From Solirubrobacter deserti (GTDB taxonomy: Bacteria; Actinomycetota; Thermoleophilia; Solirubrobacterales; Solirubrobacteraceae), in assembly GCF_027587175.1 (NCBI RefSeq), contig NZ_JAPCID010000007.1, positions 1 through 64,000 on the forward strand: a stretch of 64,000 nt of DNA, read 5' to 3'. Positions 28,743 to 37,791 of this stretch are shown here, in pieces; the stretch's first letter is position 1; every line of letters starts with the position of its first letter. The translations under genes and the position numbers were made by a program. The notes beneath the pieces were generated by a model. That model worked only from the letters and a program-made list of their open reading frames with translations, had not been told where the DNA came from and made no database searches.

Positions 28743-29345
28743 GTGAGCGACGGGCTGCGGTGCGAAAACGTACGCGTGAGAGAGGTGCTGCGGGGCGTCT
28801 CGCTGGCCGTCGCGCCTGGGGAGGTCGTTGCGCTCACGGCGCCGAGCGGGGAAGGCAAGTCGACGCTGCTGCGCGCGATCGTACGGCTCGTCGCGCTTGA
28901 CGGCGGGGTCGTGACGCTGGACGGCGTGGACGTCACGTCGCTCGACCCACGCGTGCTCCGCCGCCGCGTCGGGCTCGTCGCGCAGCGGCCCGTGATGCTG
29001 CCGGGCTCGGTCGCCGACAACCTCGCCTACGGGCTCCAGGCGCCGCCCGACCCGCGCGCCGCGCTCGAGGCCGCGGGCCTGCACGAGCGCTTCGCCGACC
29101 GCGACGCGAGCGAGCTCTCCGGCGGCGAGCAGGCGCGGGTCGCGATCGCGCGGGCCCTGACCCGCAAGCCCGAGGTGCTGCTGCTCGACGAGCCCACCTC
29201 CGGCCTGGACGCGCCGCTGGCCGAGGCGATCGGGCGCCACGTGCGCGAGCTGGCCGCCGACGGCCTGGCCGTGTGCGTGACCTCGCACGACCGCGCCGTC
29301 GTGCAGCAGTGGGCCGACCGCGAGCAGCGACTGGGCGCCGAGTGA
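28743..29345 (+). CDS. ABC transporter ATP-binding protein, FetA-like
   Basis: A 200-residue ABC ATPase: Walker A APSGEGKSTLL, Q-loop VGLVAQRPVMLPGS, signature ELSGGEQARVAIARAL, Walker B VLLLDEPTSGLD and the switch His in VTSHDRAV. It is short, as typical of FetA/YbbL. The permease gene 76 bp downstream is FetB-like, so the pair probably exports iron or another metal and supports peroxide resistance; this fits the furA-katG-bcp neighbourhood. GTG 28743 is the natural start. Metal specificity is inferred from E. coli FetAB. Confidence 0.85.
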   Translation: MSDGLRCENVRVREVLRGVSLAVAPGEVVALTAPSGEGKSTLLRAIVRLVALDGGVVTLDGVDVTSLDPRVLRRRVGLVAQRPVMLPGSVADNLAYGLQAPPDPRAALEAAGLHERFADRDASELSGGEQARVAIARALTRKPEVLLLDEPTSGLDAPLAEAIGRHVRELAADGLAVCVTSHDRAVVQQWADREQRLGAE

Positions 29346-29421
29346 CCGCCTGGCGCCGGGGCCAGCCGTGCACCACGCCGCTCCTGCCGTCCGGCCACCG
29401 CGCGGAAGGCGCTCTTTCCCA

Positions 29422-30192
29422 ATGAGCGAGGTGCTGATTCAGGCTGGCGCCGGGATCGTCCTCGCGGCGGTCGCCGTCGTCCTCGCGTCGCGGCTCGGGC
29501 TCGGCCTCTCGAAGGAGCTCGCGATCGCGGCCGCGAGAGCGGTGATCCAGCTCACGGCGGTGGGCGCGGTGATCGTCGCGATCTTCGAGGTCCCCGCGCT
29601 CGCGTTCGCCTTCGTGGCCGTGATGCTCGTCACGGCCGCGTTCACGGCCGGGCGCCGAATCGGCGGTGTCCCGCGCGCCCGCGTCTACGCGTTCGGCGCG
29701 ATCGCCGCGCCCGCGCTCACCGCGACCGGGTTCCTGCTGGCGGTCGGCGCGTTCGACGTCACGCCGCGCGCTGCCGTTCCCACCGCCGGGATCCTGATCG
29801 GCGGCGCGATGGCGGCCACCAGCCTCACCGGCCGCCGCTTGATCGAGGCCTTGGACGCGGACCACGCGGAGATCGAGGCGCGGCTCTGCCTGGGCGACAG
29901 CGCCCGCGAGGCGCTGCGCCCGTCGATCAGGCGCGCCATCCACACCGGCCTGACGCCGGCGATCGACCAGACGCGCAGCGTCGGCCTGGTCACGCTGCCG
30001 GGCGCGTTCGTCGGCCTGCTGCTCGGCGGCGCGCGCCCCGCCGAAGCCGCCTCCACGCAGCTGGTCGTCCTACTCAGCCTGCTCGCCGTCGAGCTGGCCG
30101 CCGCCGCGCTGCTGGCCGAGTTCGTGCAACGCGCCGCGATCGCACCGGGCGAGCGGGTTCACCAGGGCAGCACGCCGTGGCGGTCGAAGTAG
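29422..30192 (+). CDS. ABC transporter permease, FetB-like (UPF0014)
   Basis: A 256-residue membrane protein of the UPF0014/FetB family with about seven hydrophobic segments. Family features are the opening SRLGLGLSKELAIAAARAVIQL, the cytosolic helix ATSLTGRRLIEAL ... EIEARLCLGDSAREAL and TRSVGLVTLPGAFVGLLLGG. Partner of the ATPase encoded just upstream. ATG 29422 is chosen because it gives a short N-terminus before the first helix. The last 34 bp overlap the convergent SDR gene, so the final ~10 residues (HQGSTPWRSK) lie antisense to it. Confidence 0.85.
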   Translation: MSEVLIQAGAGIVLAAVAVVLASRLGLGLSKELAIAAARAVIQLTAVGAVIVAIFEVPALAFAFVAVMLVTAAFTAGRRIGGVPRARVYAFGAIAAPALTATGFLLAVGAFDVTPRAAVPTAGILIGGAMAATSLTGRRLIEALDADHAEIEARLCLGDSAREALRPSIRRAIHTGLTPAIDQTRSVGLVTLPGAFVGLLLGGARPAEAASTQLVVLLSLLAVELAAAALLAEFVQRAAIAPGERVHQGSTPWRSK

Positions 30193-30848
30193 CCGCCGGT
30201 CGGCCCGTCCGGACCGATCTGCGCGTACTCGACGATCGCGTCGGTGCCCTCCTGCACGGTCTGCGGGCCGCTGTGGTGGTTGAAGTCGGTCGCCGTGTAG
30301 CCCGGGTCGACGACGTTGACCCGGAAGCCCGGGTACGCCTTGGCCCACTGGACCGTGAGCATGTTCAGCGCCGTCTTCGACGGCCCGTAGGTGAGGTTGT
30401 GCAGGGTCGACTCGATGCGGTCCGGGTCGCCGCACACCCCGATCGAGCCCATGCCGCTCGAGACGTTGACGACGACGGGGTTCGAGGACTGCTCGAGCAG
30501 CGGCCGGAAGGCCTGCAGCACGCGCACCGGTCCGTAGACGTTGACCTCGAACACGGGCTCGAGGTGGGCGACCGTCACCTCGGGAACCGGGACGAACTCG
30601 CCGGGGATGCCGGCGTTGTTGACCAGCACGTCCAGCCCGGTCTCCGAGACCGTCTCCACGGCGGCGGCCACGGACGCGTCGGAGGTGACGTCGAGCTGCA
30701 CGAAACGCGCGCCGAGCTCCTCCGCGGCCTTGCGGCCCCGCGCCTCGTCGCGCGCCGCCACCCAGACGTCGTGACCCGCCTCGATCAGGCGGCGGGCGGC
30801 TTCATAACCGAGGCTGCGGTTGGCCCCGGTGATCAAGATCGTTGACAT
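30159..30848 (-). CDS. Short-chain dehydrogenase/reductase
   Basis: A 229-residue classical SDR. Nucleotide loop TGANRSLGYEAARRL, NNAG in VLVNNAGIPGE, catalytic Ser region VVNVSSGMGS and catalytic YGPSK are all in place; the PGYTATDFN loop follows. Soluble NAD(P)-dependent oxidoreductase with unknown substrate. It is divergent from an XRE-family regulator of the MmyB type, and in actinobacteria such regulators usually control the adjacent SDR, so regulation by that gene product is likely. Confidence 0.9.
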   Translation of the reverse strand: MSTILITGANRSLGYEAARRLIEAGHDVWVAARDEARGRKAAEELGARFVQLDVTSDASVAAAVETVSETGLDVLVNNAGIPGEFVPVPEVTVAHLEPVFEVNVYGPVRVLQAFRPLLEQSSNPVVVNVSSGMGSIGVCGDPDRIESTLHNLTYGPSKTALNMLTVQWAKAYPGFRVNVVDPGYTATDFNHHSGPQTVQEGTDAIVEYAQIGPDGPTGGYFDRHGVLPW

Positions 30849-30884
30849 GGGAACCAGCTTGGCGCGCCAGGCCGCAAAGACCAT

Positions 30885-30911
30885 GCCTCTGACAGGGATA
30901 CCTTGAAGGGC
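30885..30911 (+). promoter_or_regulatory. SDR/XRE intergenic operator and -10 box
   Basis: An imperfect dyad around CTGACAG (within CCTCTGACAGGG) is followed by TACCTT, 7 nt, and the GTG start of the regulator at 30912. This is the probable binding site of the MmyB-type regulator for both genes. Confidence 0.45.
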
Positions 30912-31853
30912 GTGAACGACCTCGCCGCCAACCTGCGCACCTGGCGCGACCGGCTCGTCCCCGAGCAGCCGGGCCGGCGCCGCGCGCCCGGCCTGCGCCG
31001 GGAAGAGATCGCCGCGCGCGCGGACGTCTCCGTCGGCTACCTCACGCGCCTGGAGCAGGGCCACGCCACGCACCCCTCCCCGCTCGTGTGCGCGGCGCTC
31101 GCCCGCGCGCTGGAGCTCAGCGCCGACGAGACGGACACGCTGTACCTGCTGGCCGGCCACGCGCCGCCGTGCGGAGAGCGCTTCAGCAACGAGATCACGC
31201 CCGCCGTGCAGCGGCTGCTCGAGCGCTTCCACGACCTGCCTGTGCTCGTCTACGACCTCTCGTGGGAGCTCGTGGCGTCCAACCCGCTCGGCGAGGCGAT
31301 CACCGGGCTGCGCTCGGGCAACATCGCCCGCAACCACTTCCTGGGCGAATCGCTCTACATCGAGCGCACGCCCGAGCAGGAGGACGAGATGAGCGCGTCG
31401 ATCGTCGCCGACCTGCACGCCGCGATCATCCGCCACCCAGCCGACGAGCGGTTGCACGCGCTGGTGGACGAGCTGCGCGCGGAGAGCCCACGATTCGAGG
31501 CGCTGTGGAAGCAGAGCCCGGTGGCCGTGCACTCGTCCGCGACCAAGACGATCGACCACCCCGAGGCCGGCCGGCTCACGCTCGACTGCGACGTCCTGCA
31601 GGTGCACGGCTCCGACCTGCGGGTCGTGGTCTACAGCGCGCCGCCCGGCAGCCGCGACTCGGCGGCGCTAGCCCTCCTGCTGGACCGCAGCCGCGAGCGC
31701 CTCGCGGTTGGAGACGCCGAGCTTGGCGAAGATGTTGCGCAGGTGGCTCTCGACGGTCTTGACGCTGAGGAAGAGCGCGTCGGCGATGGCCTGGTTCGTG
31801 GCGCCCTCGGCGACGAGCGCGGCGACCTCCGACTCGCGCGCGCTCAGCCCTGA
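30912..31853 (+). CDS. XRE-family regulator, MmyB-like ligand-binding type, with run-on tail
   Basis: A 313-residue DNA-binding protein. The helix-turn-helix covers ~10-70 (LRREEIAARADVSVGYLTRLEQG) and the MmyB-like PAS domain ~95-250 (YDLSWELVASNPLGEAI, then DCDVLQVHGSDLRVVVYSAPPGS). Family members end soon after this point, about residue 255; here the frame continues ~60 codons antisense to the LuxR gene, with no resemblance to the family. Loss of the native stop codon is likely. GTG 30912 is preferred over TTG 30903 because a TACCTT box ends 7 nt before it. Probable regulator of the divergent SDR. Confidence 0.82.
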   Translation: MNDLAANLRTWRDRLVPEQPGRRRAPGLRREEIAARADVSVGYLTRLEQGHATHPSPLVCAALARALELSADETDTLYLLAGHAPPCGERFSNEITPAVQRLLERFHDLPVLVYDLSWELVASNPLGEAITGLRSGNIARNHFLGESLYIERTPEQEDEMSASIVADLHAAIIRHPADERLHALVDELRAESPRFEALWKQSPVAVHSSATKTIDHPEAGRLTLDCDVLQVHGSDLRVVVYSAPPGSRDSAALALLLDRSRERLAVGDAELGEDVAQVALDGLDAEEERVGDGLVRGALGDERGDLRLARAQP

Positions 31854-34436
31854 CAGCCGGTTGCCGCCCGCCGGCGGCGCATCGCGCCGCGGTGCGCGGC
31901 GCCCGAGCTTGCGCAGCTCGCGCACGGCCGCGCCGCGGTCGAAGTCGGCGCCGATCCGGTGGAGGTGCCGCTCGGCGCGCTCGAACGCGTCCAGCGCGCC
32001 GGAGCGGTCCCCGGACTCGGCCAGCGCGCGGCCGTGCACCACCCGCATCCGCTCGGCCTCCAGCTGCGCCCCCGCGCGCTCGTAGGCCTCCACCGCGGCC
32101 CCGGCCGCGTCCGCCGCGCGCGCGTACTCGCCGCGCGCCAGCGCCAGGTGCGCCCGACCGGCGAGTGCCCACGCCGACGGCGTCGAGAGCCCGGAGTGCA
32201 GCGCCCACGCGTCCGCGTCGTCGGCCAGGCGCTCGGCCGCCGCCCCGTCACCGCGCGCGAGCGCCGCTTCCAGCAGCACGAGCCGCGGCCGCGAGCGATC
32301 GATCGGCGCCATGTGCTCGAGCTCGGCCCCGGCCGCGGCGACCAGCCGCCGCTCGGCCACGTCCAGGTCGCCGACCGCAACCGCCGCCGTCACCGCGCCG
32401 TAGGCCGTCCACAGGTCCACCAGCGGGCTCTCCGGCAAGGAAGCGGCGACGCGCTCGCAGTCGCGCATCACCTCGGCGGCTCGGGCGGCATCGCCGCTGC
32501 GGCCGAGCAGGAGACCGAGCCGGGCCAGCGCCCACCACTCGTAGCGGGCGCTCGGCGTCACGCGCGCGGCCTCGACCGCCTCCTCGGCGAGCTCGACGGC
32601 CTCGGTGAGCCGCCCGGCGCGGAAGCGCGGCTCGGTCCGGTCGATCAGGAACATGGCCACGTTGCCGTGCGCACGGCGGTCACGCGCGATCCGCAGCCCG
32701 CGGTCGAAGTGCGCGATCGCCTCGTCGTAGCGCTCCAGGTGCGTCGCCGCCCAGCCCAGGTCCCAGAGGCTCATCGGGTGGGCGGGAAAGTCGTGGTCGT
32801 CGTAGCCCGCGACCACCGTCGCCGCGTGCGCGTACGGCCCGGCCGCCGCGCGCGGGTCCGTCTGCACGAGCGTGGTGGCGATCACGCCCTCGACCTCGGC
32901 CACCAGGACGGGATCGCCGCTGTCGGCGGGCGCCCCCGCCGCGGCCTGCGCCGCTTCCCGGGCGTCGTCGTAGCGCAGGTTCCACTCGTGAACGAGGACC
33001 AGCTCGATCTCGCACTTGACCCGCACGCGCGGATCGTCGGTGGCGAGCTCCCGCGCGCGGGCCAGGTGGCGCACCGCCTCCTGCTCGAGCCCGAGCCAGC
33101 GCTCGACCTCTGCCAGCCGCCAGCACTTCTCCGCGGTGTCGCTGCCGGCAGCCAGCAGCGCCTCGCGCGCGGCGGTGAGCTCGCCCGCGAGCAGGAGCGC
33201 CGTGCCGCGCCGGGCCTGCAGCGCCGCGTAGCGCTCGCCCACCTGCATCGGCAGCAGGCGCAGCGCGGCCTCCAGCCACGCGGCAGCGTCCCCCGGCGCG
33301 CGCTCGATCACCCGCTCGGCCGCGGCCATCAGGATCAAGATCCCCTGCTCGTCACCGAGCCCGGCGCCGTGGCGGACGTGCTGGGCGACGACGGTGACGT
33401 CGGCGCCGAGCTCGAGCAGTGCCTCTCGCAGCCGTCCGTGCGCGTTGATCCGCCAGCCGGGCCCGGCCGACTCGTACGCCGCCCGGCGCACGATCGGATG
33501 GCGGAACGTGAACGCGGCGGCGCCGTCGACGGGGCGCAGCAGCTCCGCGCGCCGGGCCTCGTCGACCGCGGCGTGAGCGGTGGCCTCGTCGAGCTCGGCG
33601 GCCACGCTCGCGAGCCGCAGATCCGCGGGCTCCCCCGCCACCGCCGCGCCTCGCAGCAGCGCCTGGGCGGCGGGCGAGAGCTGCTCGATCTCGGCCCGGA
33701 TCGAGCTCGCGATCGCCGACGGCAGCGGCCCGCGCGCGGGCGAGCGGGCCAGCTGCTCGAGGTAGAACGGGTTGCCGCCCGCCTGGTCGAGGACCGTGCG
33801 CAACGCCGCGCCGCTGACGCGCTCCTCGACCAGCCGCCGGGCGTCGCCGTCGCCCAGCGGGCCGAGCCGCAGGCGCGGGTGGCCGTAGCGGTCGAGGTCG
33901 TCGAGCGCCGGGTCCGGCCGGTGCGCGCCGGCGATCAGCACGCGGCCGGACGGCGGCCGGCGCGCGAGGGCGGCGAGCGCCTCCCGCGCGCCGTCATCCG
34001 CCCACTGCAGATCGTCGAGCACCAGGACCAGCGGCCGCGGACCGGCGATGCCGTCGAGCAGCTCGCGCAGCGCCCGGTGCAGCCGGTACGCCTCGGGGAC
34101 GGCGTCACGCGGGCCTTCCAGCGCGGGGAACACCGTCGCGAGCTCCTCGGTGCGGCTGACGCCCATGCGGGCCAGCTTGCCGTCCTCGAGCTCGTCGAGG
34201 TACGGGTCGAGCGCGTCGACCAGCACGCCGAACGGAAGCAGGCGCTCGAATTCGGTCGCGTGCCCGGACAACACGCGGAACCCGCGCGCGGCGGCCTGCT
34301 CGGCGAGCGCGCCGAGCAGGGCGGACTTGCCGATGCCGGGCTCCCCCGAGACCAGCAGCAGGCCGCTGCGTCCGGCGTCCAGCCCGTCCAGGGCCTCCGC
34401 GATCTTGGCCAGCTCCGTGTCCCGACCCAGCAGCAA
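31668..34436 (-). CDS. LuxR-family transcriptional regulator with AAA ATPase (LAL type)
   Basis: A 922-residue large ATP-binding LuxR regulator. Residues 1-250 form the AAA/STAND ATPase: Walker A SGEPGIGKSALL, Walker B LVLVLDDLQWAD. The middle (~380-830) is a run of TPR-like helical repeats, and the C-terminal ~65 residues are the LuxR helix-turn-helix (LSARESEVAALVAEGATNQA, LSVKTVESHLRNIFAKLGVSN). Such proteins activate carbon-source or secondary-metabolism genes on binding a ligand such as a sugar. TTG 34436 is used because it begins the family's usual LLGRDTEL opening. It is 9 bp downstream of a DUF3592-like gene, probably one transcript. Target genes unknown. Confidence 0.9.
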   Translation of the reverse strand: MLLGRDTELAKIAEALDGLDAGRSGLLLVSGEPGIGKSALLGALAEQAAARGFRVLSGHATEFERLLPFGVLVDALDPYLDELEDGKLARMGVSRTEELATVFPALEGPRDAVPEAYRLHRALRELLDGIAGPRPLVLVLDDLQWADDGAREALAALARRPPSGRVLIAGAHRPDPALDDLDRYGHPRLRLGPLGDGDARRLVEERVSGAALRTVLDQAGGNPFYLEQLARSPARGPLPSAIASSIRAEIEQLSPAAQALLRGAAVAGEPADLRLASVAAELDEATAHAAVDEARRAELLRPVDGAAAFTFRHPIVRRAAYESAGPGWRINAHGRLREALLELGADVTVVAQHVRHGAGLGDEQGILILMAAAERVIERAPGDAAAWLEAALRLLPMQVGERYAALQARRGTALLLAGELTAAREALLAAGSDTAEKCWRLAEVERWLGLEQEAVRHLARARELATDDPRVRVKCEIELVLVHEWNLRYDDAREAAQAAAGAPADSGDPVLVAEVEGVIATTLVQTDPRAAAGPYAHAATVVAGYDDHDFPAHPMSLWDLGWAATHLERYDEAIAHFDRGLRIARDRRAHGNVAMFLIDRTEPRFRAGRLTEAVELAEEAVEAARVTPSARYEWWALARLGLLLGRSGDAARAAEVMRDCERVAASLPESPLVDLWTAYGAVTAAVAVGDLDVAERRLVAAAGAELEHMAPIDRSRPRLVLLEAALARGDGAAAERLADDADAWALHSGLSTPSAWALAGRAHLALARGEYARAADAAGAAVEAYERAGAQLEAERMRVVHGRALAESGDRSGALDAFERAERHLHRIGADFDRGAAVRELRKLGRRAPRRDAPPAGGNRLSGLSARESEVAALVAEGATNQAIADALFLSVKTVESHLRNIFAKLGVSNREALAAAVQQEG

Positions 34437-34445
34437 CGCCGGGAA

Positions 34446-34883
34446 TCATTCCAGGGGCAGGAAGTTGTCGGGGTTGTTGGGCGCGAAGGCGACCTGGATC
34501 GCGGTCCCGGGCGTATAGCCGATCCACGACGGGACGAAGAGCGTCCGGGCCGCGCGGGCCCCGGCGATGTTGACGGCCAGGCGCAGCGGGTGGCGGACGC
34601 CGACGCGCGAGTGCTGGTCGAGCGTCGCCTCGAGCACGATCGCCGTCGTGCGCTCCGTGCGGGCGTCGCGCTCGCGCGCGTCTCTGCGCCGGCCGAGCAG
34701 CGCGAGCACCGGGGCGGTCGCCGCGAAGCCCAGGCCGAGCGCGAGCAGTGCGATGCCGAGCGTGGCCGGCCCGACGATCGTGAACGTCACGCCGAGCGGC
34801 ACGAAGGTGGAAGCGAGGATGCCGGCCACGAGGGCGCCGACGAAGCCGCGGACGGCGGTGCCGGTGAGGATGGGGAGGGTCAT
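34446..34883 (-). CDS. DUF3592-like membrane protein
   Basis: A 145-residue protein with two transmembrane segments (~10-35, GFVGALVAGILASTFVPLGV; ~40-65) and a soluble beta domain ending GTAIQVAFAPNNPDNFLPLE, the layout of DUF3592-type proteins. It is clearly a paralog of the protein at 38757-39176, with which it shares the pattern PLGVTFxIV, GxRHPxxLxV and the GTxIxVxxAPxxPxNFxP end. ATG 34883 matches the paralog start; ATG 34892 and 34919 are alternatives. It lies upstream of the LuxR regulator; function unknown. Confidence 0.65.
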   Translation of the reverse strand: MTLPILTGTAVRGFVGALVAGILASTFVPLGVTFTIVGPATLGIALLALGLGFAATAPVLALLGRRRDARERDARTERTTAIVLEATLDQHSRVGVRHPLRLAVNIAGARAARTLFVPSWIGYTPGTAIQVAFAPNNPDNFLPLE

Positions 34884-34926
34884 GGCAAGCATCGTCGAGG
34901 CGCTCCGGGTCCGTGCCATCGGGCAC

Positions 34927-34970
34927 GACCCTGATCCCCCACCCTGAGTTGCGGGTCCCGGATCAGGGTC
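34927..34970. repeat. 11-bp perfect inverted repeat in divergent promoter region
   Basis: GACCCTGATCC (34927-34937) and GGATCAGGGTC (34960-34970) are perfect complements with 22 bp between them; extra copies of the ACCCTG core occur at 34941 and 34971. The cluster sits between the divergent DUF3592-like gene and the large secreted protein gene. Confidence 0.6.
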
Positions 34971-35013
34971 ACCCTGGATGGCCTGCGGGTCACGGCGCGG
35001 GACCGTGCTCGGC

Positions 35014-37632
35014 ATGCGATTCCTCCCCAACCTGCTCATCCTCACCCTGACCACGCTCGTCCTCGCCCCGCTGGCGCGTGCCGCCCCGCCGCCGTTGACG
35101 GCGGACTTCACGTACGCGCCGGCCGCGCCGGCGCCCGGGGAGCCCGTGACCTTCACGAGCACGAGCCTCGCGCCGGGTGGCGACCCGATCGCCACCGACT
35201 GGGACCTCGACAACGACGGCGAGTTCGACGACGGTCGCAAGCCGGCCGCGACCCGCGCGTTCGACGCGGGCACGCACACCGTTCGCCTGCAGGCGCGCAT
35301 CAGCGGCCCGACGCCGCGCACCGCGGTCGCGACCAAGACGTTCACCGTCGCCGCGCCCACGAGCAGCCCGACGCCCACTCCCTCCCCGCAGCCCACACCG
35401 GCGCTCGCGAACCCCACGCCGACGCCCGCGCCACCGCTCCCGAGCAAGCCGATCGGCTGCGTCGAGACCGTTCAGCACGGCGCCTTCCTCGCGACGGGCG
35501 AGTGTCTGCTGCCCCGCAAGGCGCCCGGCTGGATCGACGACGGCGGCGAGTACTGGCGCTCTACGCGGCCGGTCAGGGTCAACGGCGTCACCATCACGCC
35601 CGCCAGGGGGGAGGACGTGCTCGTCAACGTCCCCAAGTCGGGCAAGATCAGCGCGGGCACGCTGGACGGCACCGCAACGTTCACCAAGGCCGGCGAGACC
35701 ATCACCGTCGACAGCGGCCGCATCTCCTGGAAGGTCGTGAACGGGCGCTTCGAGGGCATCCAGCCGCCCGCGGACAGCAAGCTCGGCGGGCTGCCGATCG
35801 TCTCGCTGACCGAGTCGCCCCAGCTGATCGCCGGCGGCACCCGGTTCGCGTTCATGGTCCGCATGCCGCAGCAGTTCGGCGCGCCGACCTCCGACAAGCC
35901 GGTGCGCGTGACCGCCGGCGGCATCCGCCCGCTGGCGGCCGCCGACGAGGGCTTCCACTTCGAGGTCGAGAACGCCGTGCTCGGGCCGATCCAGCTGCAC
36001 AAGCTCGTGCTGGACTACGACGGCCAGGGCTCCTGGGAGATCAAGGCCGACGCCACGCTCCCGCCGCCCGTCGACGCCCGCGTGCGGGGCAGCGCCGGCA
36101 TCCGCCACGGCGACTTCGACTACGCCGACGGCGAGATGACGTTCAACGGCCAGGGCTTCAACATCATCGGCCCGGTCTTCCTCAAGCGGATCAAGTTCCG
36201 GGTCGAGATCACGCCCCAGGAGAGCGAGTGCGTGCCGAACATCGGCGTCAAGCCGAGCCCGTCGACCGGCCTGCCGGGGCTCGATCACTCCTTCCCCGGG
36301 ATGCCGGAGCCGCCGGCCACGATCGACTACGGCGTCCCGACGTTCGCGCTGTGCGGTGAGGTCGGCCTCGTGGCCGGTCCGACCGTCCTCGGCACGTCCG
36401 CGCTCTCGCTCGACGCGGGTCTTGGCATCGCGCTCTACGACGATCTGCCGATGCGCTTCCGGGCCTTCGGCGAGATCGACATCGTCGGCATCCGCTGGGC
36501 GGAGGCCGAGCTGGAGATGCACGGCAACGGTTACATCAAGGCGGGCGGGAGCGTGAAGTGGCCGTGGCCGGGCGTGGCCATGATCCACGGGCGGCTCGGG
36601 CTCGAGATGCGCGGGACGCAGTTCAACGCCTCCGGCAGCGTGGAGGCCTGCCTGCTCGACTGGTGCGCCGCGAAGGCACGCGCGGTGGTGTCCAACGCCG
36701 GTGTGGGCGTGTGCCTCTCGATCGACCTGGGCGTGACGACCTGGAACCCAGGGCTCGGCTACCGGTGGGGCGACTCGCCGACCATCTACCTCAGCGGCTG
36801 CGAGCTCGGCCCGTACAAGACGCGCGTGACCGCGGCGCGGGCGAGCCGTGCTCCGCAGAGCGTGACGCTGCCCTCCGGCCTCCCGGGCGCGGCGATCGCC
36901 ATCACCGGCGCGGACGCGCCGCCGACCGTCACGCTCATCGGCCCCAAGGGGGAGCGGTTCACCACGCCCGCCGGCACCGGCGTGACGCAGCGCAACCCGT
37001 TCTTCGTGATCAAGGACCCGGCCTCCAGGTCGACGCAGATCCTGGTCGGCAAGCCGTCCGCGGGCGAGTGGCGCGTGGTCCCGGAGCCCGGCTCCTCCGC
37101 GATCACCGAGATCCGCAGCGCGCAGGGCCGACGGGCGCCGAAGGTGACGGCGAAGGTCGAGCGCCGCGGCGGCCGGCGCGTGCTCTCCTACCGCGTCGAC
37201 GGGGACGCGAAGGTGACGTTCGCCGAGCGCGGCGCGACCGCGGGCGCGATCCTCGGCAAGGCCAAGGGCCGGCGCGGCACCATCGCGTTCGACCCCGCCG
37301 ACGGCCGCGGCGAGCGGCGTCACATCGTCGCCGTCGTCGAGCAGGACGGCCTGCCGTCCACCCAGGCGGCGATCGCGACCTACCAGGCGCCGGCGGCGAA
37401 GAAGCCCGGCCGGGTGCACGCGGTCAAGACCGCGCGCCACGGCGGCCGGGTGCGCGTGAGCTGGCGCAAGGACGCCGCGCCGGCGCACATCGTCACGCTC
37501 GAGCTCAGCGACGGCCGCCGGCTGGTGCGCCGCGTCGACGGCCGCTCCGCGCTGACCGTGAAGCTCCCGCGGGGGCTGCGGGCCAAGGCGACCGTGCGCG
37601 CCGTGGCCCGCAACGGGATGGTCGGCCGCTAG
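35014..37632 (+). CDS. Large secreted PKD-domain protein
   Basis: An 872-residue exported protein. Signal peptide MRFLPNLLILTLTTLVLAPL; then a PKD-type domain at ~28-110 (FTYAPAAPAPGEPVTFTSTS, DWDLDNDGEFDDG, GTHTVRLQA); a Pro/Thr linker (~115-145); a large beta-rich region (~150-600) of strands with no recognised family, including GYIKAGGSVKWPWPGVAMIHG and several cysteine pairs; and a C-terminal part (~625-870) with a Fn3-like last segment (GRVRVSWRKDAAPAHIVTLE). Signal and domains indicate a cell-surface or extracellular role. ATG 35014 is fixed by the signal peptide. Enzymatic activity not apparent. Confidence 0.75.
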   Translation: MRFLPNLLILTLTTLVLAPLARAAPPPLTADFTYAPAAPAPGEPVTFTSTSLAPGGDPIATDWDLDNDGEFDDGRKPAATRAFDAGTHTVRLQARISGPTPRTAVATKTFTVAAPTSSPTPTPSPQPTPALANPTPTPAPPLPSKPIGCVETVQHGAFLATGECLLPRKAPGWIDDGGEYWRSTRPVRVNGVTITPARGEDVLVNVPKSGKISAGTLDGTATFTKAGETITVDSGRISWKVVNGRFEGIQPPADSKLGGLPIVSLTESPQLIAGGTRFAFMVRMPQQFGAPTSDKPVRVTAGGIRPLAAADEGFHFEVENAVLGPIQLHKLVLDYDGQGSWEIKADATLPPPVDARVRGSAGIRHGDFDYADGEMTFNGQGFNIIGPVFLKRIKFRVEITPQESECVPNIGVKPSPSTGLPGLDHSFPGMPEPPATIDYGVPTFALCGEVGLVAGPTVLGTSALSLDAGLGIALYDDLPMRFRAFGEIDIVGIRWAEAELEMHGNGYIKAGGSVKWPWPGVAMIHGRLGLEMRGTQFNASGSVEACLLDWCAAKARAVVSNAGVGVCLSIDLGVTTWNPGLGYRWGDSPTIYLSGCELGPYKTRVTAARASRAPQSVTLPSGLPGAAIAITGADAPPTVTLIGPKGERFTTPAGTGVTQRNPFFVIKDPASRSTQILVGKPSAGEWRVVPEPGSSAITEIRSAQGRRAPKVTAKVERRGGRRVLSYRVDGDAKVTFAERGATAGAILGKAKGRRGTIAFDPADGRGERRHIVAVVEQDGLPSTQAAIATYQAPAAKKPGRVHAVKTARHGGRVRVSWRKDAAPAHIVTLELSDGRRLVRRVDGRSALTVKLPRGLRAKATVRAVARNGMVGR

Positions 37633-37791
37633 ACCGGTGCGCTCGAGCACGTGCGATCGCTGGTGGTCGCCGGCGCCGGCTGGGGCCGCACGGTGACCGG
37701 AAGTGGGCTGGTGGCCCATGACCGGTCGCCGGGTGGGTCCAGGCGGTGATCGGCGGCCGCCAGAATCGTGCGTGATCGAGTGTGCCGGTCC

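Noticed and set aside
37633-37791. Gap between the PKD protein and aldo-keto reductase genes searched for RNA gene or repeat
   Set aside because: Only scattered short repeats of GACCGG; nothing that forms a convincing structure or gene.
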